Numbered from the stretch's first letter, positions 18,159 to 27,335 are shown. The stretch is 64,000 nucleotides of DNA from Arthrobacter oryzae (GCF_003634095.1 NZ_RBIR01000002.1:434001-498000), one strand, 5' to 3'. Notes: generated by a model from the sequence alone, not told the origin. Numbers and translations: made by a program.

Positions 18159-21100
18159 GTGAACTCTTTACGGATGAAGACTGCGTTGTTCGCCGCGCTT
18201 GTCCTTGGCTTGGTTTCGGCTGCCGGCACGCCAGCTTACGCTGTGCAGTCACCGACGCCGGTCGCGACCGGAACGCCAACAGCTCCGGTGACTGCCGCTG
18301 CTCCGGCAACTCTCGCCGCTCCGGCAACGACCCCGACGCCGTCAGCCACCACCGCCCCAGCACCCGGCGTGACGACGGCCCGGCCGTCTCCGACTTCCTC
18401 CGCCACTGCCGGCGTGAACCCGCCGCTCACGACCATGGAGTCACTGCCGGGGGGAGGCTCCGGCGAGCCGTTCATTGCGCACACGTTCGAAAACCCGCCC
18501 CCGGCCGGCAGGAAGGGCGCACCCGCCGGCGCCGCCGCGACGGCATTCACCACACAGTCCTTCGCGCTGACCCGCTCCGGCGACATCAAAGTACGCCTGG
18601 TCCTGGTCCAGCTGGCCGACAAGAAGGCGACCATCCCGCAAGCAGCAGCACAGGCTGCCATCACCAACAGCAGCAACTATTGGAAGACCATGTCCAACGG
18701 CCGGTTGTCGATGACGGTGACCAAGGTGGAGAGCCGTACCAGCAAGGCCACCTCGACGCAGCGTTACCCGGACATGATGAACACCATTGCCGGGGAACTC
18801 GGGTGGACTCCCAGCACCAATACCGCCCTTGTGATCTTCGTGTCCACGCCCACGCTCTCTGACGGCGCATATGGCGCGGGCTGGAGTTATCCGGGGCTCA
18901 GCGGGCGGGTCATCATGCCGCTCCCGGCGACATTGACCAACAGCGTCCTGACGCACGAGTTCGGACACGTGCTCGGACTCATGCACGCAAACAGCCTCCA
19001 GTGTGGAAGCGGCGCCCAGGATGTTGCCACGAACCCGGACGGGACGTTCGCCGATTCCAGCTGCAGCATCCGTGAATACGGCGACAGCCTGGATCTGATG
19101 GGCATCTCCCAGCGCACCCAGCCCGCCATCAGCTCAACTCTTTGGGCCTATGGCGGCTTTGGCCGCGGCGATGAAATCGTTGACGCAGGGCCGCTCACCG
19201 GCATGAAGAAATTCACCCTGACGGCATGGGCCGGTACCGCCGCGAGCCGGGCAGCAAAGTTCACGGATCCCGTGAGCGGCGAAACCTATTTCCTCGAGTT
19301 GCGGCTGCCTGTCAGCTATGACACCACCGAGGCTGTGGATCTCAACAGTGGCGTCAAGATCGTCCAGCAGTTGGGGGCCGGCTCGCTGATTCTGCTGCCG
19401 GATTCCAGGCCGTTTGCCGGCTATTACAACCCCCGCCAGACCTGGCAGCCGGGACAGACCTTTACCACCCACGCAGGCACGCGGGTAAGCATCGATGCGA
19501 TCACCTCCACCTCGGCAAGCGTCACGGTGGAGTCCCTGCTCTCCATCGCCGGCAAGGCAATCGACCCTGTCGCGACCGCCACACCCGCCCTGGGAAGCCC
19601 GACATCCACCGTCACGTGCGGTCTCCGGGCCGGCGGGTGCTACAGAAACTTTCAAGGCGGCTCTGTCCACTGGACACCAGGCACCGGAGCAGTGGCAACA
19701 GTCGGTGCGATCGGCGCCTCCTGGGGCGCCCTGGGCTATGAAAACGGCAAGCTTGGCTACCCGACCAGCGGTCAGAGCTGTGGCCTGACCGGGGGCGGCT
19801 GCTACCAGGCATTCCAGGGCGGCACCATCCACTGGTCGCCGGCCAGCGGGGCCATCGCAACCCTCGGCGCGATCCGCACGGCGTGGGGCGCCACGGGCTA
19901 CGAGAACGGCAAGCTCGGCTACCCCTTGTCCAATGAGATCTGCGGACTGACCGGGGGCGGCTGTTACCAGACGTTCCAGGGCGGGAGCATCCACTGGTCG
20001 CCGGCCAGCGGCGCCTTCGCGACCTGGGGTGCCACCCGCGCCACCTGGGCGAGCCTGGGCTATGAAAAAGGCAAACTCGGCTACCCGTCCGGCACTGAAA
20101 CCTGCGGCCTGACCAGCGGCGGCTGCTACCAGACGTTCCAGGGCGGCACCATCCACTGGTCGCCCGCCACCGGCGCGGTTGCCACATGGGGCGGTATCCG
20201 CGGCGCGTGGGCGAACCTCGGTTTCGAAAACGGGAAGCTCGGCTACCCTACCGCCGGTGAGGTCTGCGGGCTGGTTCAGGGAGGCTGCTCCCAGGCGTTC
20301 CAGGGCGGTGCCGTCTATTACGCGCCCGGCGTCGGAGCGTTCGCCACGTGGGACCCGATCCGTAAGGCGTGGGGCACCCAGGGCTACGAAAACGGGAAAC
20401 TCGCCTACCCAACCACCAACGCAACCTGCGGACAGGACGGGAGCTGCGATCAGTCCTTCCAGGGAGGATTCATTCACTGGACCGCTGCGGCGGGCGCCAT
20501 CGCAACCTCTGGGCCCATCGGGACCGCCTGGGCGGCCCTTGGTTCCTCCCGAGGACAGCTCGGCTACCCCGTAGCCAGCCAGGTCTGCGGACTGGTCAAC
20601 GGCGGCTGCTCCCAGGCGTTCCAGGGCGGGGCCATCCACTGGTCGCCCGCCACCGGCGCCTTCGCCACTTGGGGCGGCATCCGCACCACCTGGGCGGGCC
20701 TCGGCTTCGAAAAGGGCAAACTCGGCTACCCCGCCGGCAAGGAAACGTGCGGGCTGGCCAACGGCGGCTGCTACCAGAGCTTCCAGGGCGGCACCATCCA
20801 CTGGTCGCCCGCCGCCGGCGCCTTCGCCACCTGGGGAGCCATCCGTGCGGCTTGGGGCGGCCTCGGCTATGAAAACGGCAAACTCGGGTACCCCGTCAGC
20901 AATGAAATCTGCGGGCTGGTCAATGGCGGCTGCTACCAGGCATTCCAGGGCGGCACCATCCACTGGTCCCCCGCCACGGGCGCCTTCGCCACCTGGGGCG
21001 GCATCCGCACCACCTGGGCGGGCCTCGGCTTCGAAAAAGGCAACCTGGGCTACCCCGCCGGCAAAGAAACCTGCGGGCTGATCAACGGCGGCTGTTATCA

Positions 21101-21323
21101 GAGCTTCCAGGGCGGCACCATCCACTGGTCCCCCGCGACCGGCGCGTTCGCCACCTCGGGTCCCATCCGCACCACCTGGGGCAGCCTTGGCTATGAAAAG
21201 GGACGGCTTGGCTATCCGGCTTCAGCGCAGAACTGCGATCTGGTCACCGGCGCCTGCAGCCAGCGATTCCAAAACGGAACGATCACTTGGTCTGCCGCGC
21301 AAGGCAGCGTAGTGCTCCCCTAG
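18159..21323 (+). CDS. Secreted metzincin-like protein with LGFP repeats
   Basis: 1054 residues. An N-terminal signal peptide (KTALFAALVLGLVSAAGTPAYA) is followed by a Thr/Pro/Ala-rich linker to about residue 100. A protease-like domain follows, with the complete zinc motif HEFGHVLGLMH at residues 266-276 (HExxHxxGxxH), as in metzincins and M6-type proteins. From residue about 487 to the end are ten full LGFP repeats of 54 residues (one of 53) and a partial eleventh, each with CGL, FQGG.IHW, AFATWG and LGYP. LGFP repeats are known from actinobacterial envelope proteins and are thought to bind the cell wall. GTG 18159 or ATG 18174 could be the start. Confidence 0.88.
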   Translation: MNSLRMKTALFAALVLGLVSAAGTPAYAVQSPTPVATGTPTAPVTAAAPATLAAPATTPTPSATTAPAPGVTTARPSPTSSATAGVNPPLTTMESLPGGGSGEPFIAHTFENPPPAGRKGAPAGAAATAFTTQSFALTRSGDIKVRLVLVQLADKKATIPQAAAQAAITNSSNYWKTMSNGRLSMTVTKVESRTSKATSTQRYPDMMNTIAGELGWTPSTNTALVIFVSTPTLSDGAYGAGWSYPGLSGRVIMPLPATLTNSVLTHEFGHVLGLMHANSLQCGSGAQDVATNPDGTFADSSCSIREYGDSLDLMGISQRTQPAISSTLWAYGGFGRGDEIVDAGPLTGMKKFTLTAWAGTAASRAAKFTDPVSGETYFLELRLPVSYDTTEAVDLNSGVKIVQQLGAGSLILLPDSRPFAGYYNPRQTWQPGQTFTTHAGTRVSIDAITSTSASVTVESLLSIAGKAIDPVATATPALGSPTSTVTCGLRAGGCYRNFQGGSVHWTPGTGAVATVGAIGASWGALGYENGKLGYPTSGQSCGLTGGGCYQAFQGGTIHWSPASGAIATLGAIRTAWGATGYENGKLGYPLSNEICGLTGGGCYQTFQGGSIHWSPASGAFATWGATRATWASLGYEKGKLGYPSGTETCGLTSGGCYQTFQGGTIHWSPATGAVATWGGIRGAWANLGFENGKLGYPTAGEVCGLVQGGCSQAFQGGAVYYAPGVGAFATWDPIRKAWGTQGYENGKLAYPTTNATCGQDGSCDQSFQGGFIHWTAAAGAIATSGPIGTAWAALGSSRGQLGYPVASQVCGLVNGGCSQAFQGGAIHWSPATGAFATWGGIRTTWAGLGFEKGKLGYPAGKETCGLANGGCYQSFQGGTIHWSPAAGAFATWGAIRAAWGGLGYENGKLGYPVSNEICGLVNGGCYQAFQGGTIHWSPATGAFATWGGIRTTWAGLGFEKGNLGYPAGKETCGLINGGCYQSFQGGTIHWSPATGAFATSGPIRTTWGSLGYEKGRLGYPASAQNCDLVTGACSQRFQNGTITWSAAQGSVVLP
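19617..21320 (+). repeat. Tandem LGFP-coding repeats, 162-base unit
   Basis: Ten complete units plus a partial one begin at 19617 and recur every 162 bases, except the sixth, which is 159. Units seven and eight (20586-20909) and units nine and ten (20910-21233) look like a duplicated two-unit block: seven resembles nine most closely. Confidence 0.85.
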
Positions 21324-21340
21324 GCTGGTTGCTGCACTCA

Positions 21341-21356
21341 GCCGGCGGCCGCCGGC
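21341..21356. terminator. GC-rich palindrome between convergent genes
   Basis: GCCGGCGGCCGCCGGC is a perfect 16-base palindrome 17 bases after the LGFP gene stop. It lies between two converging genes. Weak terminator candidate; no T tract. Confidence 0.35.
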
Positions 21357-21429
21357 CTTGACGGGCCACCAACCGCCCGGGCGCCCCCGTTACCGTTCCA
21401 TCCCACCCGGGTTAAACCCCAGGGGCTCA

Positions 21430-23001
21430 TCACTCGGGCATGATCATGGTGCGCAAATCCAGCTGCCGCAGCACCCGGTCCGCGACTTCCGGGTCCATGC
21501 CCGGCTCGTTCCGGGCCGTCACCACTTCCTGGCGGGCCGCATCGAGGGCGATCGTCTGCACCGCAATGGCGAGTTCGCGGCCGCGCTTGCGCTTTTCCCC
21601 CGCGGTTTCGTTTTTCAGGCTGCCGTCCAGCAGCTCCGCATGCAGCCTGGTCATCTTCTCCTTCACCAACGCCACTTTCTCCGCCGGCAGCTCCTTCATG
21701 AGCGCGTTGTCCTTCAGCGCGGCGATCGCTGCCTGCTGCGCGCGGCGGGCGAGGACGCGGGCCGCGTCGCGTTCCTCCGAGCCGTCCTCGGACGCTTTCA
21801 GGACCCGCATGAGCCACGGCAGCGTGAGCCCGGGCAACACCAGGGTGGCCAGCAGGACCGCGCAGGCGATCACCAGCAACTGGCTCCGGGCCGGGAACGG
21901 CGTGCCGTCCGCGATGGTCAAGGGGAGGGCCAGCGCCAGCGCCAGCGTGGCCAACCCGCGCATGCCGCACCAAGTCAGGATCAGCACGTCCTTCGCGGAC
22001 GTAGGGCGCAGGACGTCCTTCCTGGCCCGCGACAAGCCGGACATCATGGCCAGCCACGCAAACCGCACGGCGAACACCAGGACGCACACAACGGCCGCGC
22101 TCCCGGCCATGCCAAGGACGGCGCTGCCCTCCTCCTGAATGACCTGCCGTACTTCCAGCCCCACCAGCCCGAACGCCAGCCCGGTGATCAGCAGCTCCAC
22201 CACATCCCAGAACGCGGTGCGGGTGACCCTTTCGGCGGCATCCTGCGGCCTGGAGTGGCGCTGTATTTCCAGGGCCGTGACGACGACGGCGATCACCCCG
22301 GAGGCGTGCACTTCCTCGGCCAGGATGTAGGCGGCGAACGGCACCACGAGGGTCACGGCACTGCGGGCCACCATCGAGGCCACGAGCCGGGTAATCAGGC
22401 TCGTGAGCCAGCCCATGCCGATCCCGACGAGCACTGCGATCGCGGCGCCGAGAACGAACTGGAGGACGACGTCGGAGGCGATTTTCGTGCCGGCGGCCGC
22501 GGCGGCCACGGCGGCCTGGAAGATGACGATGGCGGCGGCGTCATTGAAGAGCCCCTCGCTCTGCAGAACATTGATGAGCCGCCTTGGCATGTGCACCCGG
22601 CTGGCGATGGAATCCACGGCGACGGGATCCGGCGGGGCCACCATCGCCCCCAGCGCGATCGCGGCCGGGACGCCGATGCCCGGGATCATGAGCCAGGCCG
22701 CGCCGGCCACCACCGCGGTGGACACCACCACGAGCGCGACCGCGAGCATAAGCAAGGTGCGCCAGCGGACCCGGAAGACGGCCCATGAGCTGCGCTGGGC
22801 CGTTGCGAAGAGCAGCGGCGGAAGGAAGACCGGCAGGATCAGCTCGGGCGGGATCTGCACTTCCGGGAAGCCCGGAATGAACGTCAGGGCGGCCGCGAAG
22901 AGCAGCATTAGCACCGGGTAGGGCAGCCTGAGCCGGTCTCCCAGCCCCACGGCCATCACGGTGGCCAGCAGCAGTCCGACGATGAGCGCCAGCTGGTCCA
23001 T
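21430..23001 (-). CDS. Na+/H+ antiporter, CPA1 family
   Basis: About 523 residues from ATG 23001, picked because the first helix (LALIVGLLLATVMAVGLG) starts right after it; the frame stays open to 23049. About twelve helices follow with CPA1 landmarks: PPLLFATAQRSSW, GAMVAPPDPVAVDSIASR with the essential Asp, and LFNDAAAIVIFQAA. The usual helix-8 signature appears as ITGLAFGLVGLEVRQ. A hydrophilic C-terminal tail of about 130 residues ends in QLDLRTMIMPE. It exchanges cytoplasmic Na+ (or K+) for H+. Single gene, convergent with the LGFP gene. Confidence 0.93.
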   Translation of the reverse strand: MDQLALIVGLLLATVMAVGLGDRLRLPYPVLMLLFAAALTFIPGFPEVQIPPELILPVFLPPLLFATAQRSSWAVFRVRWRTLLMLAVALVVVSTAVVAGAAWLMIPGIGVPAAIALGAMVAPPDPVAVDSIASRVHMPRRLINVLQSEGLFNDAAAIVIFQAAVAAAAAGTKIASDVVLQFVLGAAIAVLVGIGMGWLTSLITRLVASMVARSAVTLVVPFAAYILAEEVHASGVIAVVVTALEIQRHSRPQDAAERVTRTAFWDVVELLITGLAFGLVGLEVRQVIQEEGSAVLGMAGSAAVVCVLVFAVRFAWLAMMSGLSRARKDVLRPTSAKDVLILTWCGMRGLATLALALALPLTIADGTPFPARSQLLVIACAVLLATLVLPGLTLPWLMRVLKASEDGSEERDAARVLARRAQQAAIAALKDNALMKELPAEKVALVKEKMTRLHAELLDGSLKNETAGEKRKRGRELAIAVQTIALDAARQEVVTARNEPGMDPEVADRVLRQLDLRTMIMPE

Positions 23002-23120
23002 GTGCCTGCTTCCCAAGGAGGCGTCCGCGCACATCCCGGGTGGATGCACGGACCTCCCCCACTAGCCTATCGGCCTGGGTTCCGCCGCCGGTGCGGGGCG
23101 AACGGCTCCGGCGGGGGCTC

Positions 23121-23780
23121 CTAGGACTCGGGTTGCAGTGCGGCCGCAAGCGGTAAGGTGCCGTCCCGGAACTCGATGGTGCGCCCGATCGTGGCCGGCA
23201 GCCCGAGGACCGCAGCCGCCACCAGGGCGACGTTTGCGCGGGCGGTGTCGGTTCCCTTTGACGTATCGGCGGGGTCGACGTCGATCATCCCGTTCCCGGG
23301 TCCGTCCGTGAGGGCCCCGGGGCCCAGAATGGTCCACTCGAGCCCCGAGCCGCGCAGGTAGGCGTCCGCGGCGGCCTTCGCTTCCGCATAGGCGTAAAAG
23401 CCGTTGTCCGAGGGGACACCGTGATCCGGCCCCGCGCCGAAATAGGACACCATGACATAGCGCCCGACGCCGGCCTCCGCCGCTGCGTCCATCGAGCGGA
23501 CGGCTGCGTCCCGGTCCACGGCGTAGGTCCGCTCGGGGCTGCCGCCGCCGGCACCGGCGGACCACACCACGGCGTCGTGGTCCCTCAGGGCGTCGGCGAT
23601 CTCCGCCGTCGCCGCGTTCTCCACGTTCAGGACCGAGGGCGTGGCGCCCGTGGCCGCGACGTCGGCCGCGTGGGCCGGGTTGCGGATGAAGGAGGTGACC
23701 TCCTGCCCGTCTGCTGCGAGAATCCTGGACAGTTCCAAAGCCACCTTGCCGTGGCCGCCGATGATTGCGATGCGCGTCAT
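23121..23780 (-). CDS. NAD(P)-binding protein, NmrA/YwnB-like
   Basis: 219 residues from ATG 23780. The Rossmann motif IAIIGGHGKVALELSRIL opens the protein. DAVVWSAGAGGGSPERTYAVDRDAA and GVGRYVMVSYFGAG follow the atypical short-chain reductase pattern lacking a YxxxK pair. Such proteins are often annotated as SDR or NAD(P)H-binding; substrate unknown. The start overlaps the stop of the upstream yidC-like gene by four bases (ATGA), so it is co-translated with it. The functional link to a membrane insertase is unexplained. Confidence 0.87.
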   Translation of the reverse strand: MTRIAIIGGHGKVALELSRILAADGQEVTSFIRNPAHAADVAATGATPSVLNVENAATAEIADALRDHDAVVWSAGAGGGSPERTYAVDRDAAVRSMDAAAEAGVGRYVMVSYFGAGPDHGVPSDNGFYAYAEAKAAADAYLRGSGLEWTILGPGALTDGPGNGMIDVDPADTSKGTDTARANVALVAAAVLGLPATIGRTIEFRDGTLPLAAALQPES

Positions 23781-24577
23781 GGACCTATTCTGTCCCACAC
23801 GACGAAGAACTGCTGCCCCATGGTCCAGAGGTTTGTGGTGGTCCAGTAGATCAGCACACCGATGGGGAAGACTATGCCCCCCACGCCGAAGACGACCGGC
23901 AGGCTGTAAAGAATGATCTTCTGCTGGGCCATGAGCGGGCTCGGCACGGCGTCCTCGGCCACGGTCCTGGCCAGGATCTGCCGCTGGGTGATGAACTGTG
24001 AGGCCGTCATGGCCAGGATCATCACGATGGAGAGGATCCACACGGCGGTCTGGTTGCCGTCGCTGCCATGGAGCAGGGACGCGGAGAGCGGGGCGCCGAA
24101 GATGGTGGACTCGTCGAACTGCTTGACCTGCTCGGCGCTCATGGCGCCTATGCCCTGATTCTGGCCGGCCGCCGAGCCGATGCCGGAGAGGACCTGGAAC
24201 AGTGCGAAGAAGAACGGCATCTGGATCAGCATGGGCAGGCAGGCCGAGAACGGGTTGGTGCCGTGCTTCTTGTACAGCGCCATTTGTTCCTGGGCCATGG
24301 CCTGGCGTGACAGCTGGTCTGTTTTGCCCTTGTACTTGTCCTGCAGATTCTTCAGGTCCGGCTGCAGGAGCCTCATCCGGCGTTGGGCCTCGATCTGTTT
24401 GACGAAGACGGGAATTAGGGCGGCACGGATGACCAGCACCAGCCCGATGATGGACAGAGTCCAGGTCCAGCCGCCGGCCGGCGCCATGCCGATGGTGCTG
24501 AGTCCGTCATGGAAGCCGACCATGATGGCCGAGACCAGCCATTTGAACGGCGCCAAGACCGATCCCAAAAGGTCCAC
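23777..24577 (-). CDS. yidC: YidC/Oxa1 membrane protein insertase, stand-alone paralog
   Basis: 266 residues with the five-helix Oxa1 core. The first long segment carries the conserved groove arginine (VLVIRAALIPVFVKQ), followed by the cytoplasmic hairpin QRRMRLLQPDLKNLQDKYKGK and the TNPFSACLPMLIQMPFFFALF helix. A terminal IYWTTTNLWTMGQQ is also typical. It inserts membrane proteins alone or with SecYEG. The canonical actinobacterial yidC lies in rpmH-rnpA-yidC-jag, but none of those genes is nearby and the long charged C-tail is missing. A second copy is therefore inferred. GTG 24577 follows GGGGA. Confidence 0.92.
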   Translation of the reverse strand: MDLLGSVLAPFKWLVSAIMVGFHDGLSTIGMAPAGGWTWTLSIIGLVLVIRAALIPVFVKQIEAQRRMRLLQPDLKNLQDKYKGKTDQLSRQAMAQEQMALYKKHGTNPFSACLPMLIQMPFFFALFQVLSGIGSAAGQNQGIGAMSAEQVKQFDESTIFGAPLSASLLHGSDGNQTAVWILSIVMILAMTASQFITQRQILARTVAEDAVPSPLMAQQKIILYSLPVVFGVGGIVFPIGVLIYWTTTNLWTMGQQFFVVWDRIGP

Positions 24578-24735
24578 CGATATCCCCGTCCGTCAGATGC
24601 AGCAAAGCTACGGCGAACCGGGGCGCTTGTCACGGTTCCGCCCGGTCCCGCGTCCCCGTTGCGCTATCACCTGTGGCTGCTATCGGGCGCCGGTGGGGAC
24701 CATACGTGATAGGGCAACCGGGGTTAAGACAAAAG

Positions 24736-24762
24736 AACCCCGCAGGCCTGGCCTGCGGGGTT
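24736..24762 (-). terminator. Terminator after tRNA-Met
   Basis: AACCCCGCAGGC / GCCTGCGGGGTT with a three-base loop. Read on the minus strand it is followed by TTCTTTTG, a good intrinsic terminator seven bases past the tRNA 3' end. Confidence 0.85.
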
Positions 24763-24768
24763 GTTCTG

Positions 24769-24842
24769 TAGCGGTGGGGAGGCTCGATCTCCCGACCTCA
24801 CGATTATGAGTCGTGCGCTCTAACCAACTGAGCTACACCGCC
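24769..24842 (-). tRNA. tRNA-Met (CAT), elongator
   Basis: A complete 74-base cloverleaf on the minus strand: D arm GTAGCTCAGTTGGTTAGAGC, anticodon loop CTCATAA on a five-pair stem CACGA/TCGTG, and a T arm with ATCGAGC. Anticodon CAT. The acceptor is GGCGGTG paired to CACCGCT, giving a G1-U72 wobble and A73. The D-arm sequence fits elongator Met; it lacks the three G-C pairs of the initiator anticodon stem. An Ile2 assignment is less likely. CCA is not encoded. Confidence 0.92.
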
Positions 24843-24904
24843 ATAAATGAGGAAAACCTGCGCTAAGCCGGTCAAAAACCGCCTTGACACAGGCCCTCAT
24901 TCAG

Positions 24905-24976
24905 AGCCCCCCACCGGAATCGATCCGGTGACCTCGTTCTTACCAAGAACGCGCTCTACCACTGAGCTAGGGGGGC
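24905..24976 (-). tRNA. tRNA-Thr (GGT)
   Basis: A 72-base cloverleaf on the minus strand with acceptor GCCCCCC/GGGGGGC, D arm AGCTCAGTGGTAGAGC, anticodon stem CGTTC/GAACG and loop TTGGTAA giving anticodon GGT. The T arm is ACCGG-ATCGATT-CCGGT. Discriminator base U73, usual for tRNA-Thr in several bacteria. It is 62 bases upstream of tRNA-Met on the same strand, so both probably share one transcript. Confidence 0.94.
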
Positions 24977-25161
24977 AACGAGTAAATACTCTACCGGAAG
25001 ATTCGTCCACCAACAAATCGGCGGCCGGACGGCGTCGGACCTGCCGAATGTGGCGGAAATCCGGGCTTCCGGGGCGCTCCGGGGAGCCAAGAGCGCCACC
25101 CCCGGACGGCATTCTGCGCGGGGTGTGATGAAGCGAACATGCGGGTGGAATGGTTAAAGCG

Positions 25162-25191
25162 GAACGGGCCGGCTCAAGAGCCGGCCCGTTC
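25162..25191 (-). terminator. Terminator of the DEAD-box helicase gene
   Basis: A perfect 14-base inverted repeat (GAACGGGCCGGCTC / GAGCCGGCCCGTTC) with a two-base loop, 18 bases past the helicase stop. There is little T tract; the stem is very stable. Confidence 0.75.
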
Positions 25192-25208
25192 TCAGTTAGT
25201 GCTGGTGA

Positions 25209-27335
25209 TTACCACTTGTTGCGGGGCTTGAAGCCGCCTTCGGTGCGGGGCTTGCGGGTGTCGGCGCCGAAGGTGCGCTGCTCGGAGCGCTCGCTGAAGG
25301 AGCGGCCGCCACGGTCAGCGGAGGACCGCTCGCCGTCCTTGCGGAACTCGCGCTTGAAGCCGCCGTTGCCCTTGAAGTTGCCGCTGCCACCGGAGTAGCC
25401 GCCACGGTCCCCACCGCGGTCGCCGCCGCGGTTGCCCTGGTAGGAGCCGCGGTCACCGGAGGGCTTGCGGCCGTTGTCGAGCTCGAGGTGGATCAGCTCG
25501 CCGCCGATCCGGGTGCGGGACAGGGCCTTCAGCTGATCGGCGCTCAGGTCCGCCGGGAGCTCCACGAGGGAGTGGTCCGAACGGATGTCGATGCCGCCGA
25601 TCTGGGCCGAGGAGATGCCGCCTTCGTTGGCAATGGCACCCACGATGGAACCCGGCATGACGCGCTGGCGGCGTCCGACGGCGATCCGGTAGGTGGCGTT
25701 GCCCTCGGTCAGGGTGCGGGTCGGGCCGCGGGAGCCGAAGCCGTCCTTGGAGCGCTCGCGCTTCTGGAACTCCGGCGCGGCCGGCAGTTCCTTGACCAGG
25801 AGCGGCTGCCCGCCCTGGGCCATGACGGCCAGTGCGGCGGCGATCTCGGCGGCCGGGACGTTGTGCTCTTCCTCGTAGGAGGCGATGAGGTCGCGGAAGG
25901 CCGCGACGTCCTCGGAGGCAAGCGTCTCGGTGATCTTCTCCGCGAACTTGCCCAGGCGCAGGGTATTGACCGACTCGGCGGTGGGCAGGTGCATCTGCTC
26001 AACCGGCTGGCGCGTGGCCTTCTCGATGGACCGCAGCAGGTACTTCTCCCGCGGCGTCATGAACAGGATCGCGTCGCCGGAACGGCCCGCGCGGCCGGTG
26101 CGGCCGATGCGGTGGACGTAGGACTCGGTGTCGTGCGGGATGTCGTAGTTGACCACGTGGCTGACGCGCTCGACGTCGAGACCGCGGGCGGCGACGTCGG
26201 TGGCAACCAGGATGTCGATCTTGCCGTCGCGCAGGGCCTCGACCGTGCGCTCACGCTGCTGCTGCGGGATGTCGCCGTTGATGGCTGCAGCCTGGAAGCC
26301 GCGGGAGCGCAGCTTGTCGGCAAGGTCCTCGGTGGCCATCTTGGTCCGCACGAAAGCGATGACGCCCTCGAACTCTTCGACCTCGAGGATGCGGGTCAGC
26401 GCATCGAGCTTGTGCGGGCCCATGACCTGCAGGTAGCGCTGGCGGGTATTGGCGCCCGTGGTGGTCTTGGACTTGACCTGGACCTCGGCCGGGTTGTTCA
26501 GGTACTGCTTGGAGAGCCGGCGGATCTGGCTCGGCATTGTGGCGGAGAACAGCGCAACCTGGCGGCCCGCAGGGGTCTGCTGGAAGATCTGTTCAACGTC
26601 TTCGGCGAAGCCCATGCGGAGCATCTCGTCGGCCTCATCCAGCACCAGGTACTGGAGTTCGGACAGGTCGAGGGAACCCTTGGAGATGTGGTCGATGACA
26701 CGGCCGGGGGTACCGACAACCACCTGGGCGCCGCGGCGCAGGCCTGCGAGCTGGGGGCCGTAGGCGGAGCCGCCGTATACCGGGAGGACGGTGAAGTCAT
26801 CGATGTGCTTGGCGTAAGAGGTGAAGGCCTCGGCGACCTGGAGGGCGAGCTCGCGGGTGGGAGCCAGCACCAGGGCCTGGGTCTTGCGGGACGGGCCGTT
26901 GAGGTCGTGGAGCTCGGCCAGGCGGGACAGTGCCGGTACTGCGAATGCTGCAGTCTTACCGGTGCCGGTCTGGGCCAGGCCCACGACGTCGCGGCCTTCG
27001 AGCAGCAGCGGGATGGTTGCTGCCTGGATCGGGGACGGCTTCTCGTAGCCGACGTCCTGCAGGGCGGCCAGGACGCGGCCGTCGATGCCGAGGTCTACGA
27101 ACTTGACGCCTTCTTCCTCGGCGTCCTCGTCCTTGGCCGGGGCGGAAACGGCCTCGGTCTTGGTTTCAGCCTGCGGGGCGGTCTCTGCGGCCGGAGCCTC
27201 AAAGTTCGCAGGAGCCTCGGTGAATTCCGGGGCGGAGCCGGCTGCGGGTGCAGCCGTTTCAGAAGTCTCGACGTCGGCCTGGTTGTTCTCGGTGGCGAGT
27301 TCGGTGTCGACGGAGTTGTTCTGATTTTCGGGCAT
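25209..27335 (-). CDS. DEAD-box RNA helicase, DeaD/CsdA type
   Basis: 708 residues from ATG 27335, which is preceded by GAGGAAA; an in-frame ATG at 27356 is an alternative. It has an acidic, Ala/Glu-rich N-terminal extension to about residue 75. The Q motif is YEKPSPIQ (97-104) and the Walker A motif AQTGTGKT (121-128). PTRELALQV, VLDEADEML, LFSATMP and HRIGRTGRAGR complete the core. A DbpA-like RNA-binding domain (TYRIAVGRRQRVMPGSIVGAIANEGG) and a C-terminal Arg/Gly-rich tail with repeated RGGDRGG follow. Such helicases unwind structured RNA in ribosome assembly and cold adaptation. The long leader upstream suggests post-transcriptional control. Confidence 0.95.
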   Translation of the reverse strand: MPENQNNSVDTELATENNQADVETSETAAPAAGSAPEFTEAPANFEAPAAETAPQAETKTEAVSAPAKDEDAEEEGVKFVDLGIDGRVLAALQDVGYEKPSPIQAATIPLLLEGRDVVGLAQTGTGKTAAFAVPALSRLAELHDLNGPSRKTQALVLAPTRELALQVAEAFTSYAKHIDDFTVLPVYGGSAYGPQLAGLRRGAQVVVGTPGRVIDHISKGSLDLSELQYLVLDEADEMLRMGFAEDVEQIFQQTPAGRQVALFSATMPSQIRRLSKQYLNNPAEVQVKSKTTTGANTRQRYLQVMGPHKLDALTRILEVEEFEGVIAFVRTKMATEDLADKLRSRGFQAAAINGDIPQQQRERTVEALRDGKIDILVATDVAARGLDVERVSHVVNYDIPHDTESYVHRIGRTGRAGRSGDAILFMTPREKYLLRSIEKATRQPVEQMHLPTAESVNTLRLGKFAEKITETLASEDVAAFRDLIASYEEEHNVPAAEIAAALAVMAQGGQPLLVKELPAAPEFQKRERSKDGFGSRGPTRTLTEGNATYRIAVGRRQRVMPGSIVGAIANEGGISSAQIGGIDIRSDHSLVELPADLSADQLKALSRTRIGGELIHLELDNGRKPSGDRGSYQGNRGGDRGGDRGGYSGGSGNFKGNGGFKREFRKDGERSSADRGGRSFSERSEQRTFGADTRKPRTEGGFKPRNKW

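Noticed and set aside
19134..21125. 663-residue open frame antisense to the LGFP repeats
   Set aside because: Its repeats mirror the LGFP units; there is no start context and the sense strand is clearly coding.
19617..21320. Regular 162-base repeats as a CRISPR-like array
   Set aside because: Units are coding, too long, and without unique spacers or cas genes.
24769..24842. tRNA-Ile2 (CAT, lysidine-modified)
   Set aside because: D-arm and acceptor G1-U72 fit elongator Met better; Ile2 remains a minor alternative.
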